Assembly (NCBI RefSeq): GCF_013304385.1
Contig: NZ_JAAITU010000007.1
Coordinates: 1-64,000, forward strand
Direction: 5' to 3'
DNA: 64,000 nt
Origin: Blautia glucerasea
Lineage (GTDB): Bacteria; Bacillota; Clostridia; Lachnospirales; Lachnospiraceae
Below are positions 53,098 to 63,456 of this stretch, piece by piece. Under the pieces are notes generated by a model. It worked only from the letters and a program-made list of their open reading frames with translations. It did no database searches and had not been told where the DNA came from. The position numbers and the translations under genes were made by a program. Every line of letters starts with the position of its first letter. The stretch's first letter is position 1.

Positions 53098-53679
53098 ATG
53101 GATACACCTATTATTACACAGTATTATAAGGAACATGACCCAATGAAAAGAAAAGAGCTGCTGGAGCAGTCCATTGCAGCAGGAGAGTGTCCCGAGGAGA
53201 ATCAGATCCGTAAGGAACTGTGGGAGATCCGTTATGCAGAGCCATCCAAAGTAGACAAGGAGAATCGCGCAGACGGTTTCCTTTCACTGTGGATGGTCAT
53301 GGAATTCAATAAAGAAGCAGGTAAGAAGTTGTTTGGATTTAAAGGTGCACAGAAAGAGATCAATAAGCATTTACGCCGCCTTCAGTTTGATCAGCTGAGA
53401 AATAAAGGAGAACTGTATGAGGAGATTCTGTACAGAGAATGCTGTCATCTTGTACAGATGTATGTGGATCTTTGCCAGACAGACAGATCCTACAATACCA
53501 CTCTTTGCGGGATCGTAAGCATTAGCAAGGACAAAGCAAAGCAGAAGATCCAGAAGGATATTTATGAAACAGCCATTCATCTCCCAATGTCCATCAAAAT
53601 GGAAGAAGAACTTAGTCTTATCACCAGAGCCGCCCGTGAGGTGTATGAACTCTACTTTCCCGGAGAGGGAGGCATCTGA
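53098..53679 (+). CDS. DUF6553 family protein
   Basis: A 193-residue soluble, mostly helical protein of a conserved Clostridia family. The N-terminal part has the family-like pattern MKRKELLEQSIAAG then EENQIRKELWEIRY, and the rest is rich in charged helices. No catalytic motif is visible. AGGAGG at 53081-53086 supports ATG 53098 over ATG 53032, which lies inside the glf 3' end. Function unknown. Confidence 0.65.
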   Translation: MDTPIITQYYKEHDPMKRKELLEQSIAAGECPEENQIRKELWEIRYAEPSKVDKENRADGFLSLWMVMEFNKEAGKKLFGFKGAQKEINKHLRRLQFDQLRNKGELYEEILYRECCHLVQMYVDLCQTDRSYNTTLCGIVSISKDKAKQKIQKDIYETAIHLPMSIKMEEELSLITRAAREVYELYFPGEGGI

Positions 53680-53687
53680 TTATTAAC

Positions 53688-54713
53688 ATGAGGGAGTTTA
53701 CAGATTGGATAAAGGGAAGATGGGGCAAGGCTGTTAAAAAAACGGCAGCAGCAGTTTGTGCGCTTTGTCTTTGCATGCCCCAGACTGTATACGGCAGACC
53801 TGCAGTTTCCTCAGGGAACAGCATACAGATCAAGGATATTCCGCCTGCAGTTTCAGACAGCAAAAATACAAATAAAGTATCTTTTTACAGAAAAAACGGC
53901 ACACTATATAAAACAGTATCCGTAGATAAGGAAGGTTATATTACCCTGCCTGGGATAAAGAATACATCTGCCTGCACATTTATGGGCTGGTCGGACAAAC
54001 CGGGGCAGACGAAAGCACCAAAATATGAAACTGGTCAGAGGATACGGATCAATGGAAATCATAAGCTTTATGCAGTGATGTTCAGAAGGAACAGGGAGCC
54101 GGATCTGAAAGAAAATCAGCTGGAGAAAGTAAACCTGTCCAAATACCGTAAGGTGATTTTTGTAGGGGATTCCAGAACACGGGGCATGGAGAAAACCTTT
54201 CTGGTTGATTTTGGAAAGGTACCTAAGGGCGTATCCATGATCGCAAGAGGAGGACAGGGGTTATACTGGCTGAAGCAGACTGCAGTGCAAAGATTGTTTG
54301 CGGAGGTTCGCTGCCCTGCTTCAGAGAAACGGCCTGCAGCTGTAATATTTAACCTTGGTGCAAATGATCCGTCCTACGGTAACGCATACATTACCTATAT
54401 GAATCAACTGGCAGAAAAGCTGAAAGCAAGAGGATGTAAGCTTTTTTACATGTCTGTGAATCCAATGAATAATGCTATGCGAAGGTCTGTATATAAAAAC
54501 GAGACCAAGATCCGGGACTTTAATAACAAACTGAAAGCCGGACTTAGTGACAGCTTTACTTATATTGATACATACCGCTTTCTGATGCGTACAGGTTACA
54601 GTACTTTAGGCGGTGTGGGAAAGACTGTACGGTATGATGACGGTCTTCACTATGATAGTACTACCTATAAGCGTATTTATAATCAGTGCATAAAAAAGAT
54701 CAACGGTAAATAA
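53688..54713 (+). CDS. Secreted SGNH-type hydrolase with InlB-like repeat
   Basis: The 341-residue protein has a signal peptide (KKTAAAVCALCLCMPQTVYG), a Listeria-Bacteroides (InlB_B)-type repeat at about 60-125 (YITLPG, FMGWSDKP, LYAVMF) and an SGNH hydrolase-like domain: FVGDSRTRGM near 157 (block I Ser), a Gly in ARGGQG, the Asn block NLGANDPS near 228, and DGLHYDSTTYKRIY near 322 (Asp and His). All four SGNH residues appear intact, so it may be an esterase acting on cell-surface glycans. ATG 53688 is spaced far from its GAGGGAGG box. Confidence 0.8.
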   Translation: MREFTDWIKGRWGKAVKKTAAAVCALCLCMPQTVYGRPAVSSGNSIQIKDIPPAVSDSKNTNKVSFYRKNGTLYKTVSVDKEGYITLPGIKNTSACTFMGWSDKPGQTKAPKYETGQRIRINGNHKLYAVMFRRNREPDLKENQLEKVNLSKYRKVIFVGDSRTRGMEKTFLVDFGKVPKGVSMIARGGQGLYWLKQTAVQRLFAEVRCPASEKRPAAVIFNLGANDPSYGNAYITYMNQLAEKLKARGCKLFYMSVNPMNNAMRRSVYKNETKIRDFNNKLKAGLSDSFTYIDTYRFLMRTGYSTLGGVGKTVRYDDGLHYDSTTYKRIYNQCIKKINGK

Positions 54714-54725
54714 CTGGAGGCATTT

Positions 54726-57650
54726 ATGGATAAAGAAAAATTAACAGCCTACAAACTGATCAGGGAAGAGGATCTGACAGATATTCATTCTAAGGGATAT
54801 ATTCTTTCCCACAGGAAAACAGGGGCAAGGGTAATGCTGATTGAAAATGATGATGAGAACAAGGTTTTCTCCATTGCATTCCGCACTACACCCAAAGACA
54901 GCACTGGAGTTCCTCACATTCTGGAGCACAGCGTGCTGTGCGGGTCTAAGGAGTTTCCGTTAAAGGATCCATTTGTGGAACTTGTAAAAGGTTCCCTGAA
55001 TACATTTTTAAATGCAATGACATATCCGGACAAAACTTGTTATCCGGTAGCCAGCTGTAATGATCAGGATTTCCAGAATCTGATGCATGTATATCTGGAT
55101 GCTGTATTTTTTCCAAATATATATCAAAAAGAAGAGATTTTCCGCCAGGAAGGCTGGAACTACCATTTGGAAAAGCCGGAAGGACCGCTGACCTATAATG
55201 GAGTTGTTTATAATGAGATGAAAGGAGCTTTCTCTTCACCGGATGATGTACTGGAAAGGGAGATCATGAATACTCTTTTCCCGGATACTACCTATGGGGT
55301 AGAATCAGGCGGTGACCCGGAGTATATCCCGGATCTGACTTATGAACAGTTCCTTCAGTTTCACCGAACCTATTACCACCCTTCCAACAGCTATATTTAC
55401 TTGTATGGCAATATGGATATGGCAGAAAAGCTGGAATTTATTGACAAACATTATCTGTCAGGGTTTGAAGCACTGGATGTGGATTCCCACATTGCTCCCC
55501 AACCTGCATTTAAAGCCTGCAGGGATACTGTGAAGGAATATCCTGTGGCAGAGAATGAAGGAGAAGAGGACAACTCTTATCTTTCTTACAATATGGTTGT
55601 GGGAGATACTACTGATAATGTGAAATGCCTGGCATTTGAGGTGCTGGATTATGCCCTTTTAAGTGCACCGGGGGCACCTTTGAAAAAAGCCCTTCTGGAT
55701 GCAGGGATCGGTAAAGACATTTACGGTTCCTTTGAGGATGGGATTTTACAGCCATATTTTACAATTGTGGCAAAAGGATCCAATCTTGATAAAAAAGAGG
55801 AATTTGTAAGTCTGATCCGTCAGGTTTTAGGTGAGATCGTCCACAATGGTGTAGATAAAAAAGCAATCCTGGCAGGGATCAATTATATGGAGTTCCGATA
55901 CAGAGAAGCAGACTTTGGTTCTTATCCCAAGGGGCTGATGTACGGACTGGACATTATGGGTGACTGGCTGTATGGTGATGAAAAGCCCTTTGCACAGGTT
56001 CAGCAGCTGGCTGTTTTTGAGCAGTTGAAAAAATCTGTAGATGAGGGATATTTTGAACAGCTGATCCGCGACTGCCTGCTTGAGAATCCTCATGGGGCTG
56101 TGCTTTGTCTTGTTCCCAAAAAAGGGCTGGCAGCAAAGCGTGAAAAAGAACTGGCAGATAAACTGGAGAACTACCGCAAGAGTCTGTCAGAAAAAGAACT
56201 GGCTGAAATGGTTAAAAGGACACAGGAACTGGAAGCCTATCAGGAAGCTGAGGAGGATCCGGCTTTTCTGGAGTGCATCCCTATGTTAAAACGGACAGAC
56301 ATTAAAAGGGAAGCTGCAAAGCTGACCAACGATCCCCAGCAGGTGGATGGAAGTCTGTTCCTTTACCATGATGTGTGTACTAATGGCATCGGATATACAG
56401 ATCTGATGTTCCAGGTACAGGATATGGAAATAGAAAAGATCCATTATCTTGGATTGTTAAAGTCTGTGCTTGGATTGGTAGATACAGAGAATTATACCTA
56501 CGGTGCATTGTTTAATGAGATCAATGAAAACACAGGCGGGATTATGTGCGGTGTGGAAGTTTTTGACGATGCAAAGGATCCTCAGAAATTCACAGCGATG
56601 TTTTCAGTAAGAGGTAAAGCTCTTTATCCTAAGTATGAATTTCTGTTTTCTATGATCCGTGAGATTTTGTGTACTTCAAAGCTTACAGATACAAAGCGGC
56701 TCTATGAGATCATTGCCCAGATCAAATCCAGAGCACAGGCATCTCTTGTATCAGCAGGACATCAGACAGCTGTGCTTAGAGGCTCATCCTATGGATCCCG
56801 GATGGCTGCATTTCAGGATGAAATGGCAGGAATCGGTTATTATCACTTTATCGAAAATCTGGAAAAGGATTTTGAAGCAAAGAAAGATGAGATCGTGCAG
56901 AACCTGCAGCTGGTGATGGGACAGATCCTTTGCCAGGAAAATATGAGCATTAGCTATACCGGTGAAAAAGAATCTGTGGAGATGGTAAAGACACAGTTTG
57001 TTTCCCTGAAAAAGCTTATGGCACATATGACTGAAACAGACGGAAAACAGCAGATCAGTTGTACAAAGAAAAACGAAGGCTTCAAAACAGCCGGGCAGGT
57101 ACAGTATGTAGCCCAGACAGGTAATTTTGTGGAAAAGGGCTTTGCTTATACAGGTGCTCTGGATATTCTGAAAGTGGCATTAAGCTATGACTATCTCTGG
57201 ATCAATCTTCGTGTAAAAGGCGGCGCATACGGTTGTATGAGCGGATTTAAGAGAAATGGAGAAAGCTTTTTTGTTTCTTACAGGGATCCTCATCTGGCAC
57301 GTACTCTGGATGTATATAAAGGGGTTCCGGAATACATCCGTCATTTCAACTCAGATGAAAGAGAAATGACCAAATATATTATCGGTACCATCAGTGGCAA
57401 GGATGTGCCAAGGACTCCAATGATGCAGGGGGCGATTTCCAAAACAGCCTATTTTTCTCATGTTACAGAGGAAATGCTTCAGAGGGAGCGTGATCAGATC
57501 CTGGATGCAACCGTAGAAGACATCCACAATCTGGCACCTGTTGTGGAGGCTGTGCTGTCTGACGGCCAGATCTGCGTGGTAGGAAGCGAAAGCGAAGTAG
57601 AAAAGAACAGAGATCTTTTCATGGAAACAAAGTCACTGATCACCTGTTAG
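54726..57650 (+). CDS. Insulinase-family M16C metalloprotease
   Basis: A 974-residue PreP-type peptidase. The inverted zinc motif HILEH at about 61-65 (in VPHILEHSVLCGS) and the distal Glu in YNEMKGAFSSPDD near 168 are intact. The four M16 repeats and the M16C-associated domain (around 470-720) are present, as is the C-terminal RVKGGAYGCM arginine-tyrosine pair. Such enzymes degrade short peptides inside the cell. No signal peptide. GGAGG precedes ATG. Confidence 0.93.
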   Translation: MDKEKLTAYKLIREEDLTDIHSKGYILSHRKTGARVMLIENDDENKVFSIAFRTTPKDSTGVPHILEHSVLCGSKEFPLKDPFVELVKGSLNTFLNAMTYPDKTCYPVASCNDQDFQNLMHVYLDAVFFPNIYQKEEIFRQEGWNYHLEKPEGPLTYNGVVYNEMKGAFSSPDDVLEREIMNTLFPDTTYGVESGGDPEYIPDLTYEQFLQFHRTYYHPSNSYIYLYGNMDMAEKLEFIDKHYLSGFEALDVDSHIAPQPAFKACRDTVKEYPVAENEGEEDNSYLSYNMVVGDTTDNVKCLAFEVLDYALLSAPGAPLKKALLDAGIGKDIYGSFEDGILQPYFTIVAKGSNLDKKEEFVSLIRQVLGEIVHNGVDKKAILAGINYMEFRYREADFGSYPKGLMYGLDIMGDWLYGDEKPFAQVQQLAVFEQLKKSVDEGYFEQLIRDCLLENPHGAVLCLVPKKGLAAKREKELADKLENYRKSLSEKELAEMVKRTQELEAYQEAEEDPAFLECIPMLKRTDIKREAAKLTNDPQQVDGSLFLYHDVCTNGIGYTDLMFQVQDMEIEKIHYLGLLKSVLGLVDTENYTYGALFNEINENTGGIMCGVEVFDDAKDPQKFTAMFSVRGKALYPKYEFLFSMIREILCTSKLTDTKRLYEIIAQIKSRAQASLVSAGHQTAVLRGSSYGSRMAAFQDEMAGIGYYHFIENLEKDFEAKKDEIVQNLQLVMGQILCQENMSISYTGEKESVEMVKTQFVSLKKLMAHMTETDGKQQISCTKKNEGFKTAGQVQYVAQTGNFVEKGFAYTGALDILKVALSYDYLWINLRVKGGAYGCMSGFKRNGESFFVSYRDPHLARTLDVYKGVPEYIRHFNSDEREMTKYIIGTISGKDVPRTPMMQGAISKTAYFSHVTEEMLQRERDQILDATVEDIHNLAPVVEAVLSDGQICVVGSESEVEKNRDLFMETKSLITC

Positions 57651-57667
57651 AGAGGAATACGTATTTT

Positions 57668-58576
57668 ATGAATGAAAATTTTAAATCCGGTTTTGTGGCT
57701 ATTATCGGAAGGCCGAATGTGGGAAAATCCACATTAATGAACCATCTGATCGGCCAGAAGATCGCTATTACTTCTAAAAAGCCCCAGACTACAAGAAACA
57801 GGATCCAGACCGTATATACATGTGATCAGGGACAAATCGTATTCCTGGACACACCTGGTATCCATAAGGCCAAAAATAAACTGGGAGAGTATATGGTTGC
57901 TGTGGCAGAACGTACCCTGAAAGAGGTAGATGCCATTATGTGGCTGGTAGAACCCACCACCTTTATCGGAGCAGGCGAAAGGCATATTGCCGAGCAGCTT
58001 CAGCAGGTAGGGGTTCCGGTGATCCTGATTATCAATAAGATCGATACCGTCAAAAAAGAAGAGATCCTTCCTGCCATTGACACTTACCGCAAAATCTGTG
58101 ATTTTGCAGAGATCATTCCCTGCTCTGCGCTTCGCGGACAGAATACAGAGGACATTATTGACAGTATTTTCAAGTATCTTCCCTATGGCCCCATGTTTTA
58201 TGATGAGGATACTGTTACAGACCAGCCCCAGAGACAGATCGTAGCAGAGATCATCCGTGAAAAGGCTCTTCATGCTTTGGACGCAGAGATCCCACATGGG
58301 ATCGCAGTGGCCATTGATAGGATGAAGGAACGTCCCGGGAAGAACCTGATGTATGATATTGAAGCAACCATTATATGTGAGCGGGAGTCCCATAAGGGGA
58401 TCATTATCGGCAAAGGCGGCACCATGCTGAAGAAGATCGGCAGCAATGCCAGATATGAATTGGAACGGATGCTGGAAGCAAAGGTAAATCTGAAGCTTTG
58501 GGTAAAAGTAAAGAAAGACTGGCGCGACAGTGATTTTATGATCAAGAATTTTGGTTATGACAAGAAGGAAATCTGA
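57668..58576 (+). CDS. era: GTPase Era
   Basis: Era is a GTPase that binds the 3' end of 16S rRNA during 30S assembly. The 302-residue protein shows GRPNVGKSTLMNHLIGQ (G1 near 14-21), KPQTTRNRI (G2), DTPGIHKAKNKLGE (G3) and NKIDT (G4), then the KH domain with ICERESHKGIIIGKGGTMLKKIG. It precedes recO by only 2 nt. Confidence 0.97.
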   Translation: MNENFKSGFVAIIGRPNVGKSTLMNHLIGQKIAITSKKPQTTRNRIQTVYTCDQGQIVFLDTPGIHKAKNKLGEYMVAVAERTLKEVDAIMWLVEPTTFIGAGERHIAEQLQQVGVPVILIINKIDTVKKEEILPAIDTYRKICDFAEIIPCSALRGQNTEDIIDSIFKYLPYGPMFYDEDTVTDQPQRQIVAEIIREKALHALDAEIPHGIAVAIDRMKERPGKNLMYDIEATIICERESHKGIIIGKGGTMLKKIGSNARYELERMLEAKVNLKLWVKVKKDWRDSDFMIKNFGYDKKEI

Positions 58577-58578
58577 AA

Positions 58579-59337
58579 ATGAGTGATCTGATCACAGTAC
58601 AGGGAGTCGTTCTGTCTGCAATGCCTGTAGGAGAATATGACAAACGGATCCTTCTTCTTACAAGGGAGAGGGGGAAGATTTCAGCTTTTGCAAAGGGAGC
58701 AAGGCGGCAGAACAGTCCGTTTATGGCGGCTGCCAATCCCTTCGTTTTTGGAAGCTTTACCCTTTATGAAGGGCGCAGCAGCTACAACCTGAACCAGGTA
58801 TCAGTTACCCATCATTTTGTAGAGCTTGCAGGAGAGCAGCCGGGTATCTATTATGGTTACTATTTCCTGGAATTGGCTGATTATTTTGGACAGGAAGGCA
58901 CAGATGAAAAAGAAATGATGAATCTTTTATATCTTTCTGTACGTGCGCTTTTGAATCCAAAGATTGATGACAGACTGGTGCGGTGCATATTTGAACTGCG
59001 TACTATGGCAGAACAGGGACTGATGCCGGAGGTTTTTTCCTGTGGCAGCTGCGGACGCAGAGCAGGAGAAATGAAAGAGCTTTTCTTTTCCCAGAGCCTT
59101 CACGGCATTGTCTGCCGGGAATGTGTGGACCAAAGGACAGCACCGGATGCCATCAGGATCTCCGGTGCTGCAGTATATGCCATGGAATTTATTGTAAGCC
59201 AGCCAATGAATAAGCTGTATACCTTTACTGTGAACGAACAGGTACTTAAGGAACTGGAGCACTGCATCCATACATATGTGGAAAGAAATACAGACAGAAA
59301 GTTTAAAAGTCTTCAGGTCCTGGAAGTGATGAAATAA
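58579..59337 (+). CDS. recO: DNA repair protein RecO
   Basis: RecO acts with RecF and RecR to load RecA on single-stranded gaps. The 252-residue protein has the N-terminal OB fold (VQGVVLSAMPVGEYDKRILLLT, GKISAFAKGARR) and a helical domain with a zinc finger of four Cys (CGSCGRR and CREC around 155-178). It follows era directly, a common clostridial arrangement. Confidence 0.95.
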   Translation: MSDLITVQGVVLSAMPVGEYDKRILLLTRERGKISAFAKGARRQNSPFMAAANPFVFGSFTLYEGRSSYNLNQVSVTHHFVELAGEQPGIYYGYYFLELADYFGQEGTDEKEMMNLLYLSVRALLNPKIDDRLVRCIFELRTMAEQGLMPEVFSCGSCGRRAGEMKELFFSQSLHGIVCRECVDQRTAPDAIRISGAAVYAMEFIVSQPMNKLYTFTVNEQVLKELEHCIHTYVERNTDRKFKSLQVLEVMK

Positions 59338-59345
59338 TTTCAAGG

Positions 59346-59374
59346 TTGAAAAACCAAGGGGATGCTAGTATAAT
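59346..59374 (+). promoter_or_regulatory. glyS promoter
   Basis: TTGAAA at 59346-59351 and TATAAT at 59369-59374 are 17 bp apart. The leader to 59493 holds a hairpin CAGGAATG/CATTCCTG (59414-59433) without a T run; no T-box was recognised. Confidence 0.75.
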
Positions 59375-59493
59375 TAGGAACATCAGATGTAAGGTGACAT
59401 GCGCATCTTGCAGCAGGAATGACAGCATTCCTGAATAAATAAAACCGCTGCTTGCAGGCGGAATATCATGAAGAGAAAATGAGGAGAACTGTT

Positions 59494-60903
59494 ATGGAAA
59501 AAACAATGGACAAGATCGTAGCATTGGCAAAAGCCAGAGGCTTCGTATATCCCGGTTCAGAGATTTATGGTGGTCTGGCGAACACATGGGACTACGGCAA
59601 TCTGGGTGTGGAATTAAAGAATAACGTAAAGCGTGCCTGGTGGCAGAAATTTGTTCAGGAGTCTCCTTATAATGTAGGCGTTGACTGTGCCATCCTTATG
59701 AACCCTCAGACATGGATCGCTTCCGGACATCTGGGAGGATTTTCTGATCCTCTGATGGATTGTAAAGAGTGCCATGAGCGTTTCCGCGCAGATAAGCTGA
59801 TCGAGGATTTCTGTGCAGAGAAAGGCTTGGAGATCGAAGGCGGATCCGTTGACGGATGGTCCCAGGAGAAGATGATGGACTTTATCAAAGACCATTCCAT
59901 TCCGTGTCCCACCTGTGGGAAGCACAACTTTACAGACATCCGTCAGTTTAACCTGATGTTCAAAACATTCCAGGGTGTTACAGAAGACGCTAAGAACACT
60001 GTATATTTAAGACCTGAGACTGCACAGGGTATTTTTGTTAACTTCAAGAATGTACAGAGAACTTCCAGAAAGAAGATTCCATTTGGTATTGCTCAGATCG
60101 GTAAATCCTTCCGTAATGAGATCACACCAGGTAACTTTACATTCCGTACCCGTGAGTTTGAGCAGATGGAGCTGGAGTTCTTCTGTGAGCCGGATACAGA
60201 CCTGGAGTGGTTTGCATACTGGAAGAAGTTTTGTCTTGACTGGCTTAGTGCCCTTGGCCTTAAGGAGGATGAGGTACGTTACCGTGACCATTCACCGGAG
60301 GAGTTAAGCTTCTACAGCAAGGCTACCACAGACGTTGAGTTCCTGTTCCCGTTTGGATGGGGCGAGCTGTGGGGGATTGCAGACAGGACTGATTATGACC
60401 TGACACAGCACCAGAACGTATCCGGTCAGGATCTGAGTTATTTTGATGATGAGAAGAAGCAGAAATACATCCCATACGTGATCGAGCCATCACTTGGTGC
60501 TGACCGTATGGTACTGGCATTTCTGTGCAGCGCTTATGATGAGGAAGTTCTGGATGCAGAGAAGAATGATGTACGTACTGTGCTTCGTTTCCATCCGGCA
60601 CTTGCACCTGTAAAGATTGGTGTACTTCCGCTTTCCAAGAAGCTGAATGATGGTGCTGAGGCTATTTATCACAGCCTTTCCAGGAAATATAACTGTGAGT
60701 ATGATGACAGAGGAAATATTGGCAAGCGCTACAGAAGACAGGATGAGATCGGTACACCGTTCTGTGTCACTTACGACTTTGATTCTGAAACAGATGGCTG
60801 CGTAACCGTACGTGAGCGTGATTCCATGGAGCAGGTACGTATTAAGATCGATGAGCTGGATGCATATTTTGCAGATAAGTTCACTTTTGAGGTAGGTAAA
60901 TAA
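59494..60903 (+). CDS. glyS: Glycyl-tRNA synthetase (dimeric type)
   Basis: This class II synthetase charges tRNA-Gly. The 469-residue protein is the single-chain alpha2 type rather than the alpha2beta2 type. Motifs are [23 protein letters not shown], motif 2 in [21 protein letters not shown] with [11 protein letters not shown], and motif 3 [16 protein letters not shown] sets the start at 59494. It lies after its own promoter and ends in a hairpin with a T-rich tail. Confidence 0.96.
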   Translation: MEKTMDKIVALAKARGFVYPGSEIYGGLANTWDYGNLGVELKNNVKRAWWQKFVQESPYNVGVDCAILMNPQTWIASGHLGGFSDPLMDCKECHERFRADKLIEDFCAEKGLEIEGGSVDGWSQEKMMDFIKDHSIPCPTCGKHNFTDIRQFNLMFKTFQGVTEDAKNTVYLRPETAQGIFVNFKNVQRTSRKKIPFGIAQIGKSFRNEITPGNFTFRTREFEQMELEFFCEPDTDLEWFAYWKKFCLDWLSALGLKEDEVRYRDHSPEELSFYSKATTDVEFLFPFGWGELWGIADRTDYDLTQHQNVSGQDLSYFDDEKKQKYIPYVIEPSLGADRMVLAFLCSAYDEEVLDAEKNDVRTVLRFHPALAPVKIGVLPLSKKLNDGAEAIYHSLSRKYNCEYDDRGNIGKRYRRQDEIGTPFCVTYDFDSETDGCVTVRERDSMEQVRIKIDELDAYFADKFTFEVGK

Positions 60904-60916
60904 TCGGAGGTAAAAG

Positions 60917-60952
60917 GGTCTGCCTGTGAAAGGGCAGGCCCCTGTTTATTTT
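60917..60952 (+). terminator. glyS terminator
   Basis: GGGTCTGCC at 60917-60925 pairs with GGCAGGCCC (about 60933-60941) with one G-T pair, followed by TGTTTATTTT. It lies immediately before the ATG of the following acyltransferase, which is unusual. Confidence 0.6.
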
Positions 60953-61987
60953 ATGGAAAAAAGATGGGAAACACTGGATATCCTGAAATGTATATGTGCT
61001 TTTGGTGTGATCAGCATACATCGGGGATTTCCGGGAGACGCTGGGATGTATCTGAAGATCTTTTTCAGGTTTGCAGTTCCTGTGTTTTTTATGATCACAG
61101 GGTTTTTCTACAGTGATACCATAAGAAAAGGGAAACAAAAAAAACAGATCCTTAAGATCCTGAGGATAGGGATCCTGGCGAACCTGTTTTATTTTGTATG
61201 GGATCTTTTTGTTGTGTATTATTATGGCACAGGCAATATTCAGGGAAAGCTTCAGAAGCTTCTTACCCCTGAGAAGATCCGTGATCTGCTCATTACCAAT
61301 GAATCTCCTTTTCGTTCCCATCTGTGGTATCTGGGTGCTATCCTGTATGTGCTGATCCTGGCAGCCTGGCTTGTAAAAAAAGAAAAACAGTATTGGATGC
61401 TGATTCTGACACCCTTTCTTCTTGCCGGAGATCTGATCTTTGGAAAGTATTCCCTGCTTTTATGGAACCAGGAGATTGATTATATTTACGTAAGAAATTA
61501 TCTGTTTGTAGGGATTCCTTATTTTGCCATTGGCTGGGCATTAGGGATCCATAAAGAGAAAAAGCTGGAAAAAAGCAGCTGGTGGAAAGGACTTTTGTTT
61601 CTTGCAGGTGGGGCAGTATTTACCTGGACCAGTTTTTACGAAAGAAGATATCTGGAGTCTGTGCAGGCAAATGCACCACGGGAGCATTATATCAGTACTA
61701 CGTTTCTTACTGTGTGTGTATTTTGTGTGTTCTTTTGCTGGGCAGGCTTTTACAAAAGAAGGATTCTTACCGGATTTTTTGCATGGCTGGGCAGGAATTG
61801 TGCAACAATGATCTATATCCTTCATCCGGCTGTGATCACAGTGATGGATCTTTATTTGAAAGACGGTACAGATCCGTGGAGTATGGCATATAGCACATAT
61901 GCACCTGTGCTGATATTTGCATGTACAGCTATTATTTCCATGATTTTATTTGGCGTAAAAAATATATTAATCAAAATCTTACAATAA
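60953..61987 (+). CDS. Acyltransferase 3 family membrane protein
   Basis: The 344-residue protein has about ten hydrophobic segments and the AT3 (PF01757) start RWETLDILKCICAFGVISIH with the conserved catalytic-type His. SHLWYLGAILYVLIL and a late GRNCATMIYILHPAV also fit the family. Such enzymes O-acylate glycans at the cell surface. ATG 60953 lacks a good ribosome site; a GTG at 60926 lies in the glyS terminator stem, so the start is uncertain. Confidence 0.78.
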   Translation: MEKRWETLDILKCICAFGVISIHRGFPGDAGMYLKIFFRFAVPVFFMITGFFYSDTIRKGKQKKQILKILRIGILANLFYFVWDLFVVYYYGTGNIQGKLQKLLTPEKIRDLLITNESPFRSHLWYLGAILYVLILAAWLVKKEKQYWMLILTPFLLAGDLIFGKYSLLLWNQEIDYIYVRNYLFVGIPYFAIGWALGIHKEKKLEKSSWWKGLLFLAGGAVFTWTSFYERRYLESVQANAPREHYISTTFLTVCVFCVFFCWAGFYKRRILTGFFAWLGRNCATMIYILHPAVITVMDLYLKDGTDPWSMAYSTYAPVLIFACTAIISMILFGVKNILIKILQ

Positions 61988-61991
61988 AACA

Positions 61992-62020
61992 TTGACTTCC
62001 TACACTTTGGTTGTTAAAAT
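61992..62020 (+). promoter_or_regulatory. Promoter of the PPi-phosphofructokinase gene
   Basis: TTGACT at 61992-61997 and TAAAAT at 62015-62020 with a 17-bp spacer. Confidence 0.8.
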
Positions 62021-62058
62021 TTACTATTATAAACCAATGTAGAGGAGGAAATGTCACT

Positions 62059-63318
62059 ATGGGGAAAAAAAGAAACATTATCGTAGGTCAGTCAGGAGGT
62101 CCTACTTCTGTTATTAACTCCAGTCTTGCAGGCGTATACAAGAATGCCATTGAGCGAGGCTTTAACAAAGTTTATGGTATGCTGCACGGGATCCAGGGAC
62201 TTTTGGATGAACAGTACATTGATCTGTCCACGCAGATCCATTCCGAGATTGATATTGAACTGTTGAAGAGAACACCGTCTGCTTTTCTTGGGTCATGCAG
62301 GTACAAGCTGCCGGAGATCCATGAAGACAGAGATATTTATGAGAAGATTTTCAAGATCCTGAACAAGCTGGATATTGATGCATTTATCTACATTGGCGGT
62401 AATGATTCTATGGATACCATTAAGAAGCTTTCCGACTATGCCATCCTTACCGGCCAGACCCAGAAGTTCCTTGGGGTGCCTAAGACCATTGATAATGATC
62501 TGGCACTGACAGACCATACTCCTGGTTTTGGTAGTGCTGCCAAATATATTGGGGCATCCACAAAGGAAGTGATCCGGGATGCGGAAGGCCTTACCTATAA
62601 GAAAAATATGATCACTATTATGGAGATCATGGGCCGTAATGCAGGCTGGCTTACCGGTGCCACTGCTCTTGCCAAGACAGAAGAGTGTGAAGGTCCGGAT
62701 CTGATCTATCTGCCAGAGGTTCCTTTTGATATTGACCGTTTTTTGGTAAAGGTAAAGGAACTGCTGAAAAAGAAATCCTCTATTGTAATCGCAGTCTCTG
62801 AGGGTATCAAACTGGCAGACGGACGTTATGTATGCGAGCTTGGAAATGTAGGAGACTATGTAGATGCCTTCGGACATAAGCAGCTGCAGGGTACAGCTAC
62901 TTATCTGGCCAATTTCCTGGCAGCAGAGTGTGGATGCAAGACCCGTGCAGTGGAGCTTTCTACTTTACAAAGAAGTGCATCCCATATGGCATCCAGGGTG
63001 GACATTGACGAAGCATTTATGGTAGGCGGCGCTGCGGTGAAAGCAGCAGATGAAGGAGATACAGGTAAGATGATCGTGATCGACCGTGTATCAGATGATC
63101 CTTACATGGCTGCCACAGGGATTTATGATGTGCACAGGATCGCCAATGAGGAGAAGCTGGTTCCAAGAAGCTGGATGAATAAGGATGCTACCAATGTTAC
63201 CAAGGATTTCATTGATTATATCAAGCCTCTGATCCAGGGAGACTATCCTCCGATGATGGTAAACGGACTGCCCAGACACCTGGTATTAAATAAAAATGCA
63301 GGAAAAAAACGAAAATAG
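62059..63318 (+). CDS. 6-phosphofructokinase, probably PPi-dependent
   Basis: The 419-residue protein phosphorylates fructose 6-phosphate. The PFK fold is clear (VGQSGGPTSVINSS at the start, NKVYGMLHG, SDYAILTG). Phosphate-donor residues point to PPi: the GGDG motif of ATP enzymes reads GGND (113-116), with Asp116 at the site of the ATP-enzyme Gly, and Lys142 in PKTIDND replaces Gly. MEIMGRNAGWLTG and the C-terminal RSWMNKD are typical of the clade. AGGAGG favours ATG 62059. It lies just before ppdK, which also handles PPi. Confidence 0.9.
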   Translation: MGKKRNIIVGQSGGPTSVINSSLAGVYKNAIERGFNKVYGMLHGIQGLLDEQYIDLSTQIHSEIDIELLKRTPSAFLGSCRYKLPEIHEDRDIYEKIFKILNKLDIDAFIYIGGNDSMDTIKKLSDYAILTGQTQKFLGVPKTIDNDLALTDHTPGFGSAAKYIGASTKEVIRDAEGLTYKKNMITIMEIMGRNAGWLTGATALAKTEECEGPDLIYLPEVPFDIDRFLVKVKELLKKKSSIVIAVSEGIKLADGRYVCELGNVGDYVDAFGHKQLQGTATYLANFLAAECGCKTRAVELSTLQRSASHMASRVDIDEAFMVGGAAVKAADEGDTGKMIVIDRVSDDPYMAATGIYDVHRIANEEKLVPRSWMNKDATNVTKDFIDYIKPLIQGDYPPMMVNGLPRHLVLNKNAGKKRK

Positions 63319-63361
63319 ACAAAAAAGACTGGTAAAAATACAGACACAGCGAAAAATAGCC

Positions 63362-63390
63362 TTGACTATTGCCGGATAACTCTATAAAAT
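63362..63390 (+). promoter_or_regulatory. ppdK promoter
   Basis: TTGACT at 63362-63367 and TAAAAT at 63385-63390 are 17 bp apart, an arrangement almost the same as that of the phosphofructokinase promoter. Confidence 0.8.
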
Positions 63391-63456
63391 AACTATGTGC
63401 GTATAAAAAACATATTTCATGTTGAAAGAACAATTTATTTAGGAGGAAAATGTAAA

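Noticed and set aside
59375-59493. Glycine T-box or glycine riboswitch before glyS
   Set aside because: No T-box sequence (TGGNACC-type) or tandem aptamer text was found; only one small hairpin is seen.
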